Source: Amblyornis subalaris (lineage: Eukaryota; Chordata; Aves; Passeriformes; Ptilonorhynchidae). From it: a DNA stretch of 64,000 nt. Location: assembly GCA_018881555.1 (NCBI GenBank), contig JACAXG010000170.1, positions 1,357,052 to 1,421,051 on the forward strand, written 5' to 3'. How positions within the stretch are numbered: the first letter of the stretch is position 1; each line of letters begins with the position of its first letter. The position numbers and the translations under genes were made by a program. Below, in pieces: positions 12,493-25,400 of this stretch. A model generated the notes under the pieces. The model was not told the origin of the DNA. It ran no database searches and saw only the letters and a program-made list of their open reading frames with translations.

Positions 12493-15400
12493 TAAATATT
12501 TGGAAGACTCTTCCCTCACAGACCTGAAGGTATTTCAGCCTTGCTGTCAGTGGCTTCATTGCAGCTGAGCCACCAGAGTATGTGCAAAATGCCATTTATG
12601 AACTGCATCTTCCCTTCTTATACACGTTTGCCTTTTCCTTGTTTTTATTTTGAGGATTAGGGGGATCATTTTAGCTCTTTCAAAGGACGTAGCATGCAAA
12701 ATTGTAGCTCTAGACATGAAAAGATTGATGACAAAAGCTCCAAAGAAAAGCCAGTTTTACTCTGTGATGCTTTCTTTTTGCTGGCTTGTAGGTGTAAAAA
12801 AAATATCACNCCTAATTAAGATGATCTTCTCTATACTGCCAAAATGAAATTCAACATTACTTTGTTTTGGAAACAATGCAAAGGAAAAGCGTTTTCATTG
12901 AGAAGATGCTCCTGGGATTATCTGGTGGCTGTTGGCTGAAAATTAAGAGAGTTCTCAGCAGTTTCCTGACTTTTCCCAAAGCCCCTGACATTACTGAACA
13001 AGCAGACAGCTGACTGAGACCTCCCTGACAAGCACAATTCCAGTACTTTGCTGTTCTGCTTGTCAGAAATCAACACGTGCTCAAAGAATCAGCATTTTGA
13101 GACGAAAAAACTGTTCTCTTGGAAAATCTCCAACCAGTCCTGCTTATAAGAGTTTTAAGAGCAGAAATAAATTTCCCTGTACAGCTGTCAGAAAACAGTT
13201 TTTACTATAATGGTTCAACAGGCAATTGTCTTTTTCCTAGAGCCCAACTGACAAAAAAGTGCATTTGGGTTCGTGTTTTGTGTGAGAACCCATGCTGCAC
13301 ACACTTGAGAGAAATTCTTTAAGTGCTGATCAGATGTTACCCCAAATGTGCATATTATATTGGAATTTCAGTCAGAAAAATGAGCTCGTGTTACTGACAT
13401 CTCNTCTGAAAATCTGAATTCTGCCTGAAGCATGTTTGGCTTGCTTAGGTCAGCTGGGTGTTCCAGATCATACCCATAATAAGGATAAACTAAAATGCAC
13501 AGTGTATGAAGACATTGTATTTAAAAAACCCTTTTCTTATCTTAGAATTCCAGCCGAATACATTAAACTTCAGAGGAATTTGGGAAAGCTCTGTAGAAAA
13601 AGAATCCCAGTCCACTCATCTGGATTGACAATGATGTTGCAGCCTTGCTATGAGTTCTCACAGCTAAATGCAATTTTAGTTTTGCAAGCATGAAACAGCT
13701 TNATGCAAATACCTTACACAATATAGCAAATTATAGCCAAGACATTACTAGCATCAGATCAAGTAATTATCTGAATTGCAACTAATGGGAATCACAATTC
13801 AGTGTTTATTTACGACTTTTACTATCAGAGCCTTCAGTTACTCACTCAAAAGGTTTAAAAGCCTTCCCTCCTCACCGTTTCCATGATACTTATTTACTGT
13901 TCAGTAACTCTTAATATAATTTCTCAAACATTTAAAACACGAAGGTACAAACAGAAATTCAGATCAAAATAATTGAAATTCTGAAAAAGAAACAAGTTCA
14001 GGACTTTATGACAGAGCAGCACTGTAGTGTGAAGGGCAAGAAGACAGAGAATGAAGAGGAAAATAGAAATGAAATGTTGAGTGCTGCTGGCCTGGAGATG
14101 ATATTGGAGCTCTTGTAAGATCACAGGGCTCCATCCTGTCAGGATGAATCATTTACTCTGATCCATATGTTACATCGAATAAAAATTGAGTTGAATTACA
14201 GAATACTCCTTCCATTTTGAAGGTCTGAGTGGTGTTGAAGGCACTCAAACTTTACTTACTGGTTTGTGAAATCACCAAATCCCTTTACTGGCATTATAGA
14301 CTCATAGCTCACAGCTGCCTGCTATTTATTCTGAATATAATCTCCCTGTTTTCAGGAAGTTGTAAAGTGCATATGAAGGGTTCCCTAAGGGATGAAACTC
14401 AGTACAAAAGAAAACCTCAAGCCCTGAGTGATTTATTTCACAAAATAATTTTATAAAATAAGAAAGCCACTGCTGCTGGTCTTGGCTTTGCTCAAACTGT
14501 AACAGAGCCAAAGCATGAATAGTTAACAGCAGTCCTCTAAATATTTGGGCTCCTGGAAAGATCCACACTGGTAAATCAACTCTCCTCTGTGCTGGAACCC
14601 AAACCCACAAACGAGCTCAACTGTTCACCGTATTGAGAAGGAAACGAGAAGAGCAAGACATTTAGTGCTCAAAGGCAAGAGCTAAAAGTTTATAAATCAC
14701 AAACCCAGAGAGACAGAATCTGATTCTGTATGAATAGACCAAGGTTATTCCAGCCTTGCCTTCTTTAATGGGAATTCTCTGTGGGTAAATAAGGTTGCTT
14801 GCATTAGGCTGGCTTTTCAAAGGAGCTTAAATAAGGCAGGTAAGATTCATATATAAATTAATGTTCCTTTCTACTTAGGGACAGTCTGCAGTCATTTAGT
14901 GTAAATAGGAACAAAATCCTTAAGCTTTCAGTGGGAGAAAAAATCACTCAGGTTCCTTTGAAAATCCGAGCTGAAACTCTCAAGAGCAGAACACAGCATA
15001 AATAATACCCAGTTTCTTTATCAGAGCTCTTTGATCCATCAAACATTTGGAATCCAACACCACGCAGAGGTACCAAGTAAGGTTTGCACTTTAGGGTTAG
15101 AATAATGCAGGCATATTTTGCACAGCCAGAAATCCCATTAATAACTTGTTAACAGCAGTGGATGTGTCTGTGTTTCACACTCAGGTAAAAGTGCTCAATT
15201 CATATAGTTATTGCAGATCTCCACTACACACCTATATAATTACACAGGGGGGGTCGCAGCTTAATGCTTACATTTGCTGTATAATCAGCAAAGACTCATT
15301 CATTCAACAGTTCTTTCAAAATGTATTTTATAGATTGATAGAGTGGCTGACCTGGTAACAAACATTTTAGATAGTGAAATATAAGGATTTTCTAACATAT

Positions 15401-17974
15401 TCTTAATTTTTTGAACAAAGTAGCTCTGAAAATCCATTGATTCTTTTTTTTCTTTCATACAATATAATAATTATAGCTATGACTCATACAAATCAAGCTT
15501 TCAGATATCTTGTCATAAAATAAAGGTCAAGTCACAGAAAATATTAACAGAATTTCTTAAAGAATATAAATTGTAACTTGCATTAGTTTTACTTTTAAAA
15601 CACTTAGGAACTTATTCTTAGAGTTAATTTCTCCTGCCTGCTTTTGAAACTGCAACCTTAATGGAGCTGTACCACGCGGCTCCTGCTCCACACAGAAAGT
15701 CTTTATGACACACGTTAAAATGTTTATGGCACTGCTGGAAATCCATCACTTATCAATCAGGGGTGTAGGAAAAGGTCTGCAGTGTTCACCATCCCTTCAC
15801 AGTGCTGCCTCCTCCTGCTTGGAACGACTCTGATCTTGTTCAAAACGAAAAAGAATGCAGAAAGAAGTGTCATACAATCCAACTTTAATAATCTGTTCAT
15901 CGTCATTTAGCCTTGAGAATAAATTACTCTCCTAACCAAGCAATCACCATGCAAAGCTGCACGGTCTCTGGCACTAGAAATCTTTATCATATAATTATGG
16001 GGAAATATTGTGTTTAATTAGCCCCAATTTAGATGGATGTTGCCAGAGTTCAAATGAAAAAAGGCACAGGGATGTTGATAAGTCCATCTGCTGCCACAGC
16101 TTTTGCAGTCTTCCAGGTTTTGCTTCATATTTATGTTCAAAANGAGTGGCATAGTCTAAGTGGAGCTATTGGGTGAACCAGTAAATAAAACCAAACAATT
16201 TAGTCTAAAAACTAATCAATGCATGAGGTTTGACACAAAGGCCTAAGCAGAGGCAGTAAATATATCACTGTCACCTCTATATTCCCATCAGATTACTGGG
16301 ATAATATAATTTTATTACCTTTATTTTAGGGAGTTTAATTTAAATGAGTTCCTGCAACCAAATTAACACTTATTTATCTGCTGCAATTTCCGCATGGATT
16401 TTTAACACATATATGAACATATATCAAAATGTCAAACACAACTCTGAGTCAGGGGATTCTAGGATTCTATTCTTTGTTACCCTGGGAGAGGGTAAGGAGC
16501 TCAAAATCATAGAGCAAGGGACAAAGTCNCAGGAGAACCCCGACTGGAGGATTATGTTTGTGATCCTACACAGAGACTGACTGCATAACTCAGTTTAATA
16601 TTTTGTAGCCATTGAATGCCCAGCGTGGGCAGAGTTTCCCCAGTTATGGGATTTATGTGGCTTTATTATAACAGCTCCTAAAGTTGTTTAATTCAGTGTG
16701 TAAAAATGGCACGGGAAACACNTTCCAAACCTGTGAGAATCCAGCTCGAGCAGCCCCATCCTGCCCTGCNGTGCTTCATTCCTGTTGCCCTCCCCTGCAA
16801 AGGCAGAACTGGAGGTCTCCTCCTAAAGCAAAATTTTTCATCTCAATTACATTGAATTTCTTTCCACAGATGCCCTGCTCCTTATGCCNCTGCCTTGTTC
16901 TGCCTGTTAAAAGGCCATCAATCAGCAGAGCACTGGAGCCCAGGCTGGACAGAGTAACTCACCACTCGGGATTCAGAATCCACCTCCCTAATGGGTGCAA
17001 CGACTACAATTATTCAAAGTGGATTTCACCAAAGATCGTCCCCCTTTTACAAATCAGCTGTAAATGTCATCTCTACCTTTTCTATTTCATTTTACAAGTT
17101 AGTGCAGAGAATGACAGCTTAAAGACTATGCAAATTAAGCCTATACATATTTTTATTTCAGAATAATTGCTAATGAATCCTATAACCTGTGCAGTTGAAG
17201 CAACACAAAAAGTGAGAGAAATGGAAACATTATTAGTGCCGTGACTATTATTGCACAAGCTTTGGTAAGACTGATACTGGGGGCCATGTTCATCCTTTCT
17301 ATGGTGGGAAATACTGCAAGCAACGTTTATGAGGAGGGATCCAAGTGTCAGTAATTTGNAGCACTGAAACTCTTCACTATTTTCCTGAATCTGCTCAGTT
17401 TGATTCAAGGGGGTTCACGGTGTCTTTTTGGAGACATCATTGCTTCTGGTTTAAACCATTCAGAGGCAGCAGTGGGAAGAAACACATGGCAACAGGGAAG
17501 ATTCCTCATCCCATGGGAGTCAGACTGAAGCTGGAAGCTTCAGCACGTATTTCTCTCTGAGACTCCTGATGAAGCAATTACATAAGCAGTGCTGTTGTTG
17601 TTGTCTCCTTAGCAATTGAATTCGAATTTCAAAAATTAAAAAAAGACTCGTTTGTCAAGGTATTTATCAGTCAGAAGGATTAAAGGTTCCCCAGTCAGCA
17701 GGAAGTTTAAAAGGAACATCCCTGTCCTAGTCGGGGATATGAGCCATGTACTTCATTTTCAGCACTTTGGTCTTTCAAAAGTAGGTCTTGTGCTTTAGGG
17801 TGGCTCAAGCATCGAGTTGAAACTTGCTTTCCAAGCAGAAGCAGTATGTCATTTGTTTTCTGAGGACNCCAGGGGTATGTGGGGTTGGATTCATTACTGC
17901 AGTGGTTAAAGAGACAGCCATGGCATGTCTTGGGATCTTCTGCCTGACCTGGTTTCCTACCTACTTTCANAGNG
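12493..17974. other. unique non-coding DNA
   Basis: About 5.5 kb of AT-rich sequence with no recognisable repeat. The longest open frame outside CR1 in the window lies here (160 codons on plus at 16684-17166), but it crosses three Ns and shows no domain. I see no RNA gene, exon or promoter that I would defend. Confidence 0.6.
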
Positions 17975-18205
17975 TCAAAGAATCATTTNGGTTGGAAAAT
18001 ATCCTTAAGANCATNGAGTCCAACCATTCCCCCAGCACTGCCAAGGCCACCATTGACCCATGTCTCCATGTGCCACATCCACATGGATTTTCAGTCCCTC
18101 CAGGGANGGGGACTCCACCACTGCCCTGGGCAGCCCGGGTTTCTCTCTCAGTGAATTTTTTTTTTCCCTAATGCAATCTAAACCTCCTTTGGCACAAATC
18201 TTTGC
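17975..18205 (-). mobile_element. CR1 LINE 3' fragment
   Basis: The 3' end is on the left: CAAAGAATCATTT next to GGTTGGAAAATATCC, then GAGTCCAACCATT and the CCCTGGGCAGCC block at 18123-18134. After a short diverged stretch the alignable text resumes with CAGTGAATTTTTT...CCTAATGCAATCTAAACCTC to about 18205. This subfamily resembles the 28.2 kb copy. Only 3' UTR and the last few ORF2 codons remain. There are several Ns and many substitutions, so it is an older copy. Confidence 0.82.
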
Positions 18206-19314
18206 ATTGAAAGGGCTTGGGATATCTTCAGACACTTGGCTGGGTCTGTTAAAAGTCAATGCAAATGAGTACAGTGATCCCTCTGATAACACCAGACATC
18301 TTCATTAAAAACTTGCTCCAACGAGCTTTGAATTAATTCCAGTGGGGGCCAGGATTTCACCCCTGAGTGCAAAAGGCATTTCCGTTCACTCTCGGATCCA
18401 GCTCTGATCTCCTGGCATCACAAAGGGCCAAACTGCCAGCTTTTCAGTCAAAAGCAGGAATCAATTTTGCAATCTCCTCTTTTCCTACACTGTGTTCAGT
18501 ACTATATTTAACAAACTTTGTTCAATAGTAATAATGAACATTTCTAGCCCTTCCATACCGATGTTTAAAGTTATATATTTGCAGAAAGGAATAAAGGAAT
18601 TAATAATTCCTTCAAAGAATTAAGAAATCAGTAACATNGGGTAATAAACCCCCAGAAGAAAGTCTCTCCTCACTTGTTCTCTAGGAAGACAAAATGAGCC
18701 AAGGCGATGGACTAAAACATCTTGAAGAATAAATAATATTGACTTTCTGGCTTTGTGTCCCTCTAACCAATTAAAATATAGGAAGTGTTACAAGTTAGCC
18801 ATAGGAAATACATTTATAACTACGTTGAAAAAGGATTATTAGAGACAATCCATGCTAATGGAAAAGGGAAAAATATTTCCTTTAAACTAGAAATGGATAT
18901 AATTACATAAATATAGATCAATACTTAGGTATTGGGAGAAATCAGTGTGCCGATAGATGCTTCTATATACAATTCTGTATATTGATTTTCTAAATTAAGC
19001 TACTCTGAGCCTGAATTTAATAGTGATTTTTTACANATTATTGAAAATTTGAATACAGATATGTATGATAATTTAAATTGTTATTTACAGTCTCCTATGG
19101 AGAGAATAGAGGGTAATTTTCTTGTCTGAATGTTGATTGAAAAATTACAATTTCTTTTTTAAATATAACACAAAGGGCAGAAGGTGTTGAACAAATGTGG
19201 AACAAATTTTAAAAAATCAGCAACTTAAGGCAACTTTTTTTCCCTCATGGTTTCACATTTTCTCCCGATGTTTCCATTTTCTTTCTGTTAAGATAACCAG
19301 GTCACGCTGCATCC
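18206..19314. other. unique non-coding DNA
   Basis: AT-rich, stop-dense sequence without recognisable features. It contains a small perfect palindrome, GGAATTAATAATTCC, near 18597-18611. Confidence 0.55.
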
Positions 19315-19681
19315 AGCTGAAGGAGCTTAGCACAGGAAAGAGAAGGCTCAGGTGTAAAGAAATGTTATCAACATGTAAAATATCCANTGGGAGTGGGACG
19401 GAGCCAGACTATGCTTGGTGATGCCTGGTGACAGGAGAGCAGGCAGGGACACAAAAGGAAATGAAGGGAATGCCACCTGAACAAGAAAAAATATTTCACT
19501 GTGGGGATGGTCAAACCTCGGAACAGGTTTCCNAGCGAAGCTGTGGAATCTCCATCTGTTAAGATCCTAAAAAACCAGCTGCATTCAGCCCTGAACAGCA
19601 CACTGCCCCTGATTTGAGCAGGGTGGGCTTGGGCCAAACAGTCTCCGGGGCTCCCTTCCAACTTGAGCTACTCTGGGGTTT
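19315..19681 (+). mobile_element. CR1 LINE 3' fragment, diverged
   Basis: A plus-strand copy. The CR1 consensus order is visible: AGAGAAGGCTCAGGTG near 19340, GACGGAGCCAGACTATGCTT near 19396, CTGTGGGGATGGTCAAAC near 19500, GAGCAGGGTGGGCTTGGGCC near 19617 and CTCCCTTCCAACTTGAGCTA at 19651-19670. The terminal octamers are degraded (TACTCTGGGGTTTTT). The sequence differs clearly from the two main subfamilies in this window. It ends about 65 bases from the 3' end of an oppositely oriented CR1. Confidence 0.9.
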
Positions 19682-19744
19682 TTACTTCAACTGCAGTTTC
19701 ACCTTCATTGGAGCAGAAACATTCTTTGCCTACACAGAATATGT

Positions 19745-20262
19745 CATAGAGTTATCCCAACATGGTTTGGGTTGGAAGGGACCTTAAAGCCCATCCAGTC
19801 CCACCCCTGCCATGGGCAGGGACACCTTCCACTAGCCCAGGGTGCTCCAAGCCCTGTCCAACCTGGCCTTGGGCACTTCCAGGGATCCAGGGGCAGCCAC
19901 AGCTTCTCTGGGCAACCTGTGCCAGGGCCTCCCCACCCTCCCACGGAACAATTCGTTCCTAATATCCCATCCATCCCTGCCCTCTGGCAGTGGGAAGCCA
20001 TTCCCCCTTGTCCTGTCCCTCCATCCCTTGCAAAGAGTCTCTCTCCATGTTTCTTGTGGCTCCTTCAGGCNCTGCAAGGCCACANTGNGGTCACCCCAAA
20101 GCTTCTCCTCTCCAGGCTGAACAATCCCAGCTCTCCCAGCCTTTCCTCCCAGCAGAGCTGCTCCATCCCTCTGCTCATCCTGGTGCCTCCTNTGGGCTCT
20201 CTCCAGCAGCTCCACNTCCTCCCTGTGCTGGGCCCAGGGCTGGGGCAGCTCTGCAGGTGGTG
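19745..20262 (-). mobile_element. CR1 LINE 3' fragment
   Basis: A minus-strand copy with its 3' end at CATAGAGTTATCCCAACATG, followed by GGTTTGGGTTGGAAGGGACC at 19763-19782. On the minus strand the ORF2 C-terminus is visible as GRVGRPWHRLPREAVAAPGS around 19945-19890. It reaches about 520 bases, to the CTCCAGCAGCTCCAC...CTGTGCTGGGCCC region. The Ns at 20071-20216 fall in this copy. It sits tail-to-tail with the plus-strand CR1 that ends at about 19681. Confidence 0.95.
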
Positions 20263-21465
20263 AATATTTATAAATAGAAATAAGCTCATAAATANAAAGT
20301 TGAACAATTATGTGGAAGGATTTGGCAGGCTTTCTTCCTNTCCAGTGGAAGGTGGTCTTTAATGGGGAAGGCCCATCGTGACTTTGCAATGTTCTGGTTT
20401 TTTTTCCACAAGCAGTAAAATTCCAAAAGAAAAGTCAGCAGCTGAAGTTTCTAATGTCAAGCAGACAAAGCTGTAGCTGCATGCAAAAATGTGGGCACAC
20501 AGTTGGAGTGTAAATTGATTATATAAAGAGAATGTTCTTTAAATGTCTGGCATTTCTTTTCTTGTTCTGTCCTTTCACTTGTGTGAAATATTGGTGGGAC
20601 TGTATGTTCCATGAAAATATAAATACATAGCAAGTGTCCTCAGAAAAAGAGGACTGAAAATACATGCAAATGTAATTATGTCCCCTTGCAAAGCAAAGAG
20701 CTTCGAGCAAATGTAGGAGTCAGTTCTACTGGCTTGTCTGGCTTGGATAACTTAGATACCTACATGGATTCTTTATATAAAAAACCTGAAGCTCATGCTG
20801 TGCTACAGCCTTGGGCTCTCCACAACATGGACTTTTATTAAAATTGCATGTAACACAGACCTAGCATCACCACTTTTATTTCATTAAATCCTCCATTTCC
20901 AGCTCATCTAGCTATTGCAAGGGCTTTTTTCTTCCTCTTTTTCATTTCCAGATAAGATTACACCTGAAAATTGAAAACTTGTTTAAAGGCCTCCAGTTTC
21001 TTTCTCTAGTGCCTAGAAACATTTTTTTTTCCTTTCTGATACTGAAGGCTCTGTCCTCTGATTTGTTAAAGACCTCTGTACTCGAAAGAAATGATCAAAG
21101 AAATAAATAGGATAAATAAATGCCTGCCATTGCAGTTATGTCTGCTTATCTACAATGTATTCAGTTTCTTTCAGTGTTTGTAACAGTAGAAATAAAACAA
21201 ACCAGCAAATGAAATATTAATATAACAGCTGAGAGGTTTCTGCTCCTGCATTGCATTTCCCAATTATTTTAGATGTTGGTAGAATTGAACAAAACAGGAT
21301 ATAATACATGGAGGGGGTGACACTGCCAGCCATCCCAAGCACCGAGGCAGACAGCTGCTGAGGCAGACACAGTCCAGCAGAATTCCCGGATTACAGGAGA
21401 CATGACAGCTCAATCCCAACCAAATCTTCTCTCAAAGAGCCAAAGGCAGCTATCCAGATGTATTC
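20263..21465. other. unique non-coding DNA
   Basis: AT-rich sequence with no gene or repeat that I can support. A 16-base imperfect tandem duplication of GAGGCAGACA lies near 21343-21370. Confidence 0.55.
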
Positions 21466-21686
21466 CATAGAATCCCAGAGTGGGATGGGTTGGAAGCGAC
21501 TTAAAGCCCATCCAATCCCACCCCTGCCGTGGGCAGGGACAGCTTCCACTAGCCCAGGTTGCTCCAAGCCCNGTCCAACCTGGCCTTGGACACTGCCAGA
21601 GATCCAAGGGCAGCCACAGCTTCTCTGGGCAACCTGTGCCAGGGCCCCACCACCCTCACAGGGAGGAAATTTTTCCTAATATTTGC
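21466..21686 (-). mobile_element. CR1 LINE 3' fragment
   Basis: The 3' end is at CATAGAATCCCAGAGTGGGA, followed by GGTTGGAAGCGACTTAAAGC. The block GGGCAGGGACAGCTTCCACT and the CCAACCTGGCCTTGGACACT block follow in family order. It stops near CCTAATATTTGCC, so only about 220 bases remain. It belongs to the same subfamily as the copies at 12.0, 19.7, 46.0 and 50.2 kb. Confidence 0.94.
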
Positions 21687-22325
21687 CACGAGGTAGGAAA
21701 TGCTGTGATGCAGGGAGTACCTCTGGTAAACAACCACAACTCCAAACCACCAGAACTCATCACCAACGCGTTCAGTCTGGATGTAAAACTGGGGATGCAA
21801 ACATCAAGGAATATTTCTCGACAGGGACAGGGCAGTGACACCAACCTGCATCCTTTCACAGTTCATTCAATCAGCAGCTCTCCAAGCACTCCAAAGAATA
21901 CAAATACCATAATCACAATTTTATTACTGGTGAGGGTGAGTCAGAGAGAAGCAGTGATTTTCATCAAAGACTTGAGAAGTCTGGGGCACAAATGGAAACA
22001 AAACTCANTTTTCAGTTGTCCTGGCTCACTGCTTCCCTTCTCATAGGTGGGGCTGTTCTTTAAAAGCAGCATGCCCCAAAGAACACGAGGAGTGTATTTG
22101 CTGGAATAAAACANCAGCCTGGCTTTACCCATGGATGTTGTAGCTCACTGTAATGTTTCAGCCAAAATATTAGGGAAAGTAAAAATAAACAAAGAAAAAA
22201 TACAGTTGGTATTTTAAATATAAATACTTAGGCACTTCTGTTGATGTCAGGAGAACTGTTATGATGTCTGTGACTTGAATAATTTCCTACATTTACTCTA
22301 TTACTGTCTTTAAAGCCCTTTTGTC
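21687..22325. other. short unique interval between two CR1s
   Basis: No recognisable gene or repeat. Open frames reach into it from the CR1 on the left, but they have no known domain. Confidence 0.5.
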
Positions 22326-22456
22326 CCCATCCCTGGAGGTGTCCAAGGAAGAGCTGGACTCAGTGCTCTGGGCTGGGGACGAGGTGGGCATTGGGCACAG
22401 CTTGGACTCCGTGGGCTGGGAGGGCTTTTCCAACCTCGGTGATTCTGGGATTCTGG
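22326..22456 (+). mobile_element. CR1 LINE 3' tail
   Basis: The plus-strand terminal 130 bases are present: CCATCCCTGGAGGTGTCCAA at the start, GGGAGGGCTTTTCCAACCTC near 22418, and the end GATTCTGGGATTCTGGA. The sequence is close to the corresponding part of the copies at 32.9 kb and, inverted, at 4.2 kb, so it belongs to that subfamily. Confidence 0.92.
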
Positions 22457-25400
22457 ATTATTTGCATATGGGTAAGTTAAATTATTTCAAGCGTGTAGTA
22501 AAAANTTAATGCATTGACATGAAGGTTTCACCTGGAATTCCATGTCTCTCTCACATCCAGATTCCTGCTGTTTCCAGCACACCAATGAATAATGCAAATA
22601 AAGCAGAGGCAGATAATCCACAGGGGTGTGCTCATGCAAGGTTTGCTCAACGCTCACTGACCTCAGGCACTNAGACCCGTCGGTGTCTCCAGATGCTGAT
22701 GTTTCTGTCAGAAAACCTGTCCAAAGCCCTCATCAGAGTCCTGAGGTGACCCTGCTCAGCACTAGGGGTTGGTAAAGGAAGCCTCAAACCACCTGATTTC
22801 AGATATCATTTTATAACCCAAATCAGAAGTGAAGTTCTTGAACCCTCTGCTGAACGCCAGCTTCATGTGAAACTTTTTTTCCCCATCATGAAGTGGAGGG
22901 AAAGTTAAATTTGAAACGGATTCTGCACTGTTAAAGCTAGAAGGTAAAGCTGTGCATTGTACAAGCAGTATCATTAAATCCCTGCTTCTACAGGAAGCTT
23001 GCCTTGGTAAAATTTAAAAACATGGAATAATTCAATCTGAAGGAAACCACTTGCAAAATCTTACACGTCCCTGCATTCCAAACTAATTACAAACCTCTGG
23101 AGAAAATAACCTGAATAGCTTTTTGGATGACTATTCCTTGAGAAAAGNAATATTTAAAATATTTTAACACCGGTATTCTGGTCATATTCAGGCGTTATTA
23201 TTTGCTATTCAAAAAAAGATGCATCAAAATCATTACAGGTACCAGAGCACTGTAGATTATGTAGATATATGNGCCTGAAATTATATGTCTACGTATTTTT
23301 ATGCTGTTAGGACTTTCACATCAGAGGTGATAGAAAAGTTTCAACTCTTTAGTTTCTGTAAAACAGAATCAGATATTTAAAACAAATTGTTAAAAATATA
23401 ACTGGTGTGGTTTTTTTCTAATCTGCTTTTTCTTACCCTTCTATCTCTATTATTTTTCTAATCATGTGTAATACCAATATTCTTGTTCATAAAAGCCTTA
23501 TATTCTTGAAACCACTATAATTTCAAAGAAATGAATTGAAGATTCAGGTCAAAATGGAGTCATTTTGAAATGTATTTCGAAGTTTAAGAGGGTTCAAGTT
23601 TTGCAGCATATCAGAGTAGCATTATTCTACTAGAGAATATAAACAGGATCAGAAAAATACCCACAAACTCATATTGGTGGACTCATACTTCAGTCCCAGG
23701 CTGCCTACACAGGGGTTTTAATGGAAGAGTCCCTATAGAGAGATCATTTATGATGATGTAATAAAATATTTGTGGTTGCACACTGTGGTGTCACCTATTT
23801 ATCAGATTCAATATGACAATTTTTATGCTGATTTAAGTAGAGTTTTACCAAGTAAGAGCTACCCCAAATCTACAAAATCCCTACAATTAGCTGGTTTTGC
23901 AAACAGCGTTTGGATTAGCTATGTGAGCTGAGCTGAGGAGATTTCAGCAAAACTNTGTAAGGTTCCAAAGAATCAAACAAGGAAGAGAAAAATTCGGAGA
24001 TTTTTTTTCTAAACTAACAGAGTTCACACTCAAACCTGAGGTTCCAGGCAGGAGGGGTCTCAGTTATCTCGTCTGAGCTGGTCATCACGCCTGAACACAC
24101 CTTATTTCTACCTCCACCTCCTCAAGTAATGCAATATTGATGAACCTGGTCCCAGGAGGCTTGGATGGTGTAAGTGATAACATTAAAAGAACCCAGCTAG
24201 CAGCACCTGGCTCTGGAGCCAGAGCCNCTCATGGAATCAATCAACAGATCAATGCACAAGCTCCTCTGGGTCTCCAATTCCCTCATCTTTTTAGCTGGCA
24301 GTGGCTTCTCTGCTTTGCTGTCGCTGTTTAATTCTTTTTTTATTCATTATTGTTTACAAATTAACACCTCTCAGCTAAGTGTGAAGCCAAAGGAAAAGAA
24401 AAAAAAGCAGAGGATGCTACAAAAAAATCACAAGTGCCAGGAGCTCACAGATGGGATGGGAGCTGCTGGGCAGTGGGGTCTGGAGAAGACTCAGAGGGTG
24501 GGGGGCACAGCAGGAGGGCAGCACTGGCTTGGCAGGGAATTCAGAGCTGTGAAATGAGGTGATTCTGCAAGCAGGGACAGAATTCAGGGAAGGGTGTGAG
24601 TGATCTGGGAAAAAAAAAAAAAAAAATGCTTGAAAGCAGCTCAGGTAGTTTGGGAAAGCTCAGGTCAAGCTGAGAGGCCAGAGGCAAAGCAATCATATAT
24701 GAACTGCTTATCGTGGACTGAGGGGAATTTCAGGGAGANTTGGGCTGGACAGATTTGTCCAGTTCTGGCTACAAATATGTGCTGAAGAGAATTTGTCCCC
24801 AGCTCCTCGTTACNCCCTGTTGGAATTCACTGCATCCTCATTCCTGGCAGGCAAACTCCTCGTTAATCCTTCCTTGACACATTGTTTTAATCGACACACT
24901 CTGATAAGGCTGATAAGGGNTGGTGTGACCAGAGCAGCCCAGCCAGCCTCTTTGGGACCCCANATCTCACTGAAAACAGGAGGCCTACACTTAAAATGGT
25001 TCTGAAATTATTAAATATTAGTTTATCCTTACTACTTACCGTGAAAATTCTAAATCTCTAACAGATAAAAATGTATATTTTAGTATCTACTCAAAATATT
25101 TAGAAAGTTATTATTGATTTCAAAACAACNATACTCCAAATNTCCTTATTTTAAAAAGCAGAAAAAGCCCTTAAATAGTGGGAGGCAACAAAATTACTGT
25201 GGATTTTTTGTGCTGAAGATGGTGAAAGGAAAACAAAATAGTTTTGCTAGCAGTAGGGTAGTTTTTAATTATATCCTGCACAAGACTAAGTGATTGACNT
25301 TATATATTCCCTTAATTTTATTCCAGTCTTTTGAGAATTGAAGCTTGCAACTTAAAAATAGTTTGTTCTTTTTCTGAACTTCTTGAGGCTTTGTATTTTT

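Noticed and set aside
16450..16570. GATTCTAGGATTCTATT resembling CR1 terminal octamers
   Set aside because: No CR1 3' UTR blocks lie beside it on either strand.
24430..24626. GC-richer patch ending in A17 as a processed pseudogene
   Set aside because: No recognisable parent gene and no target-site duplication seen.
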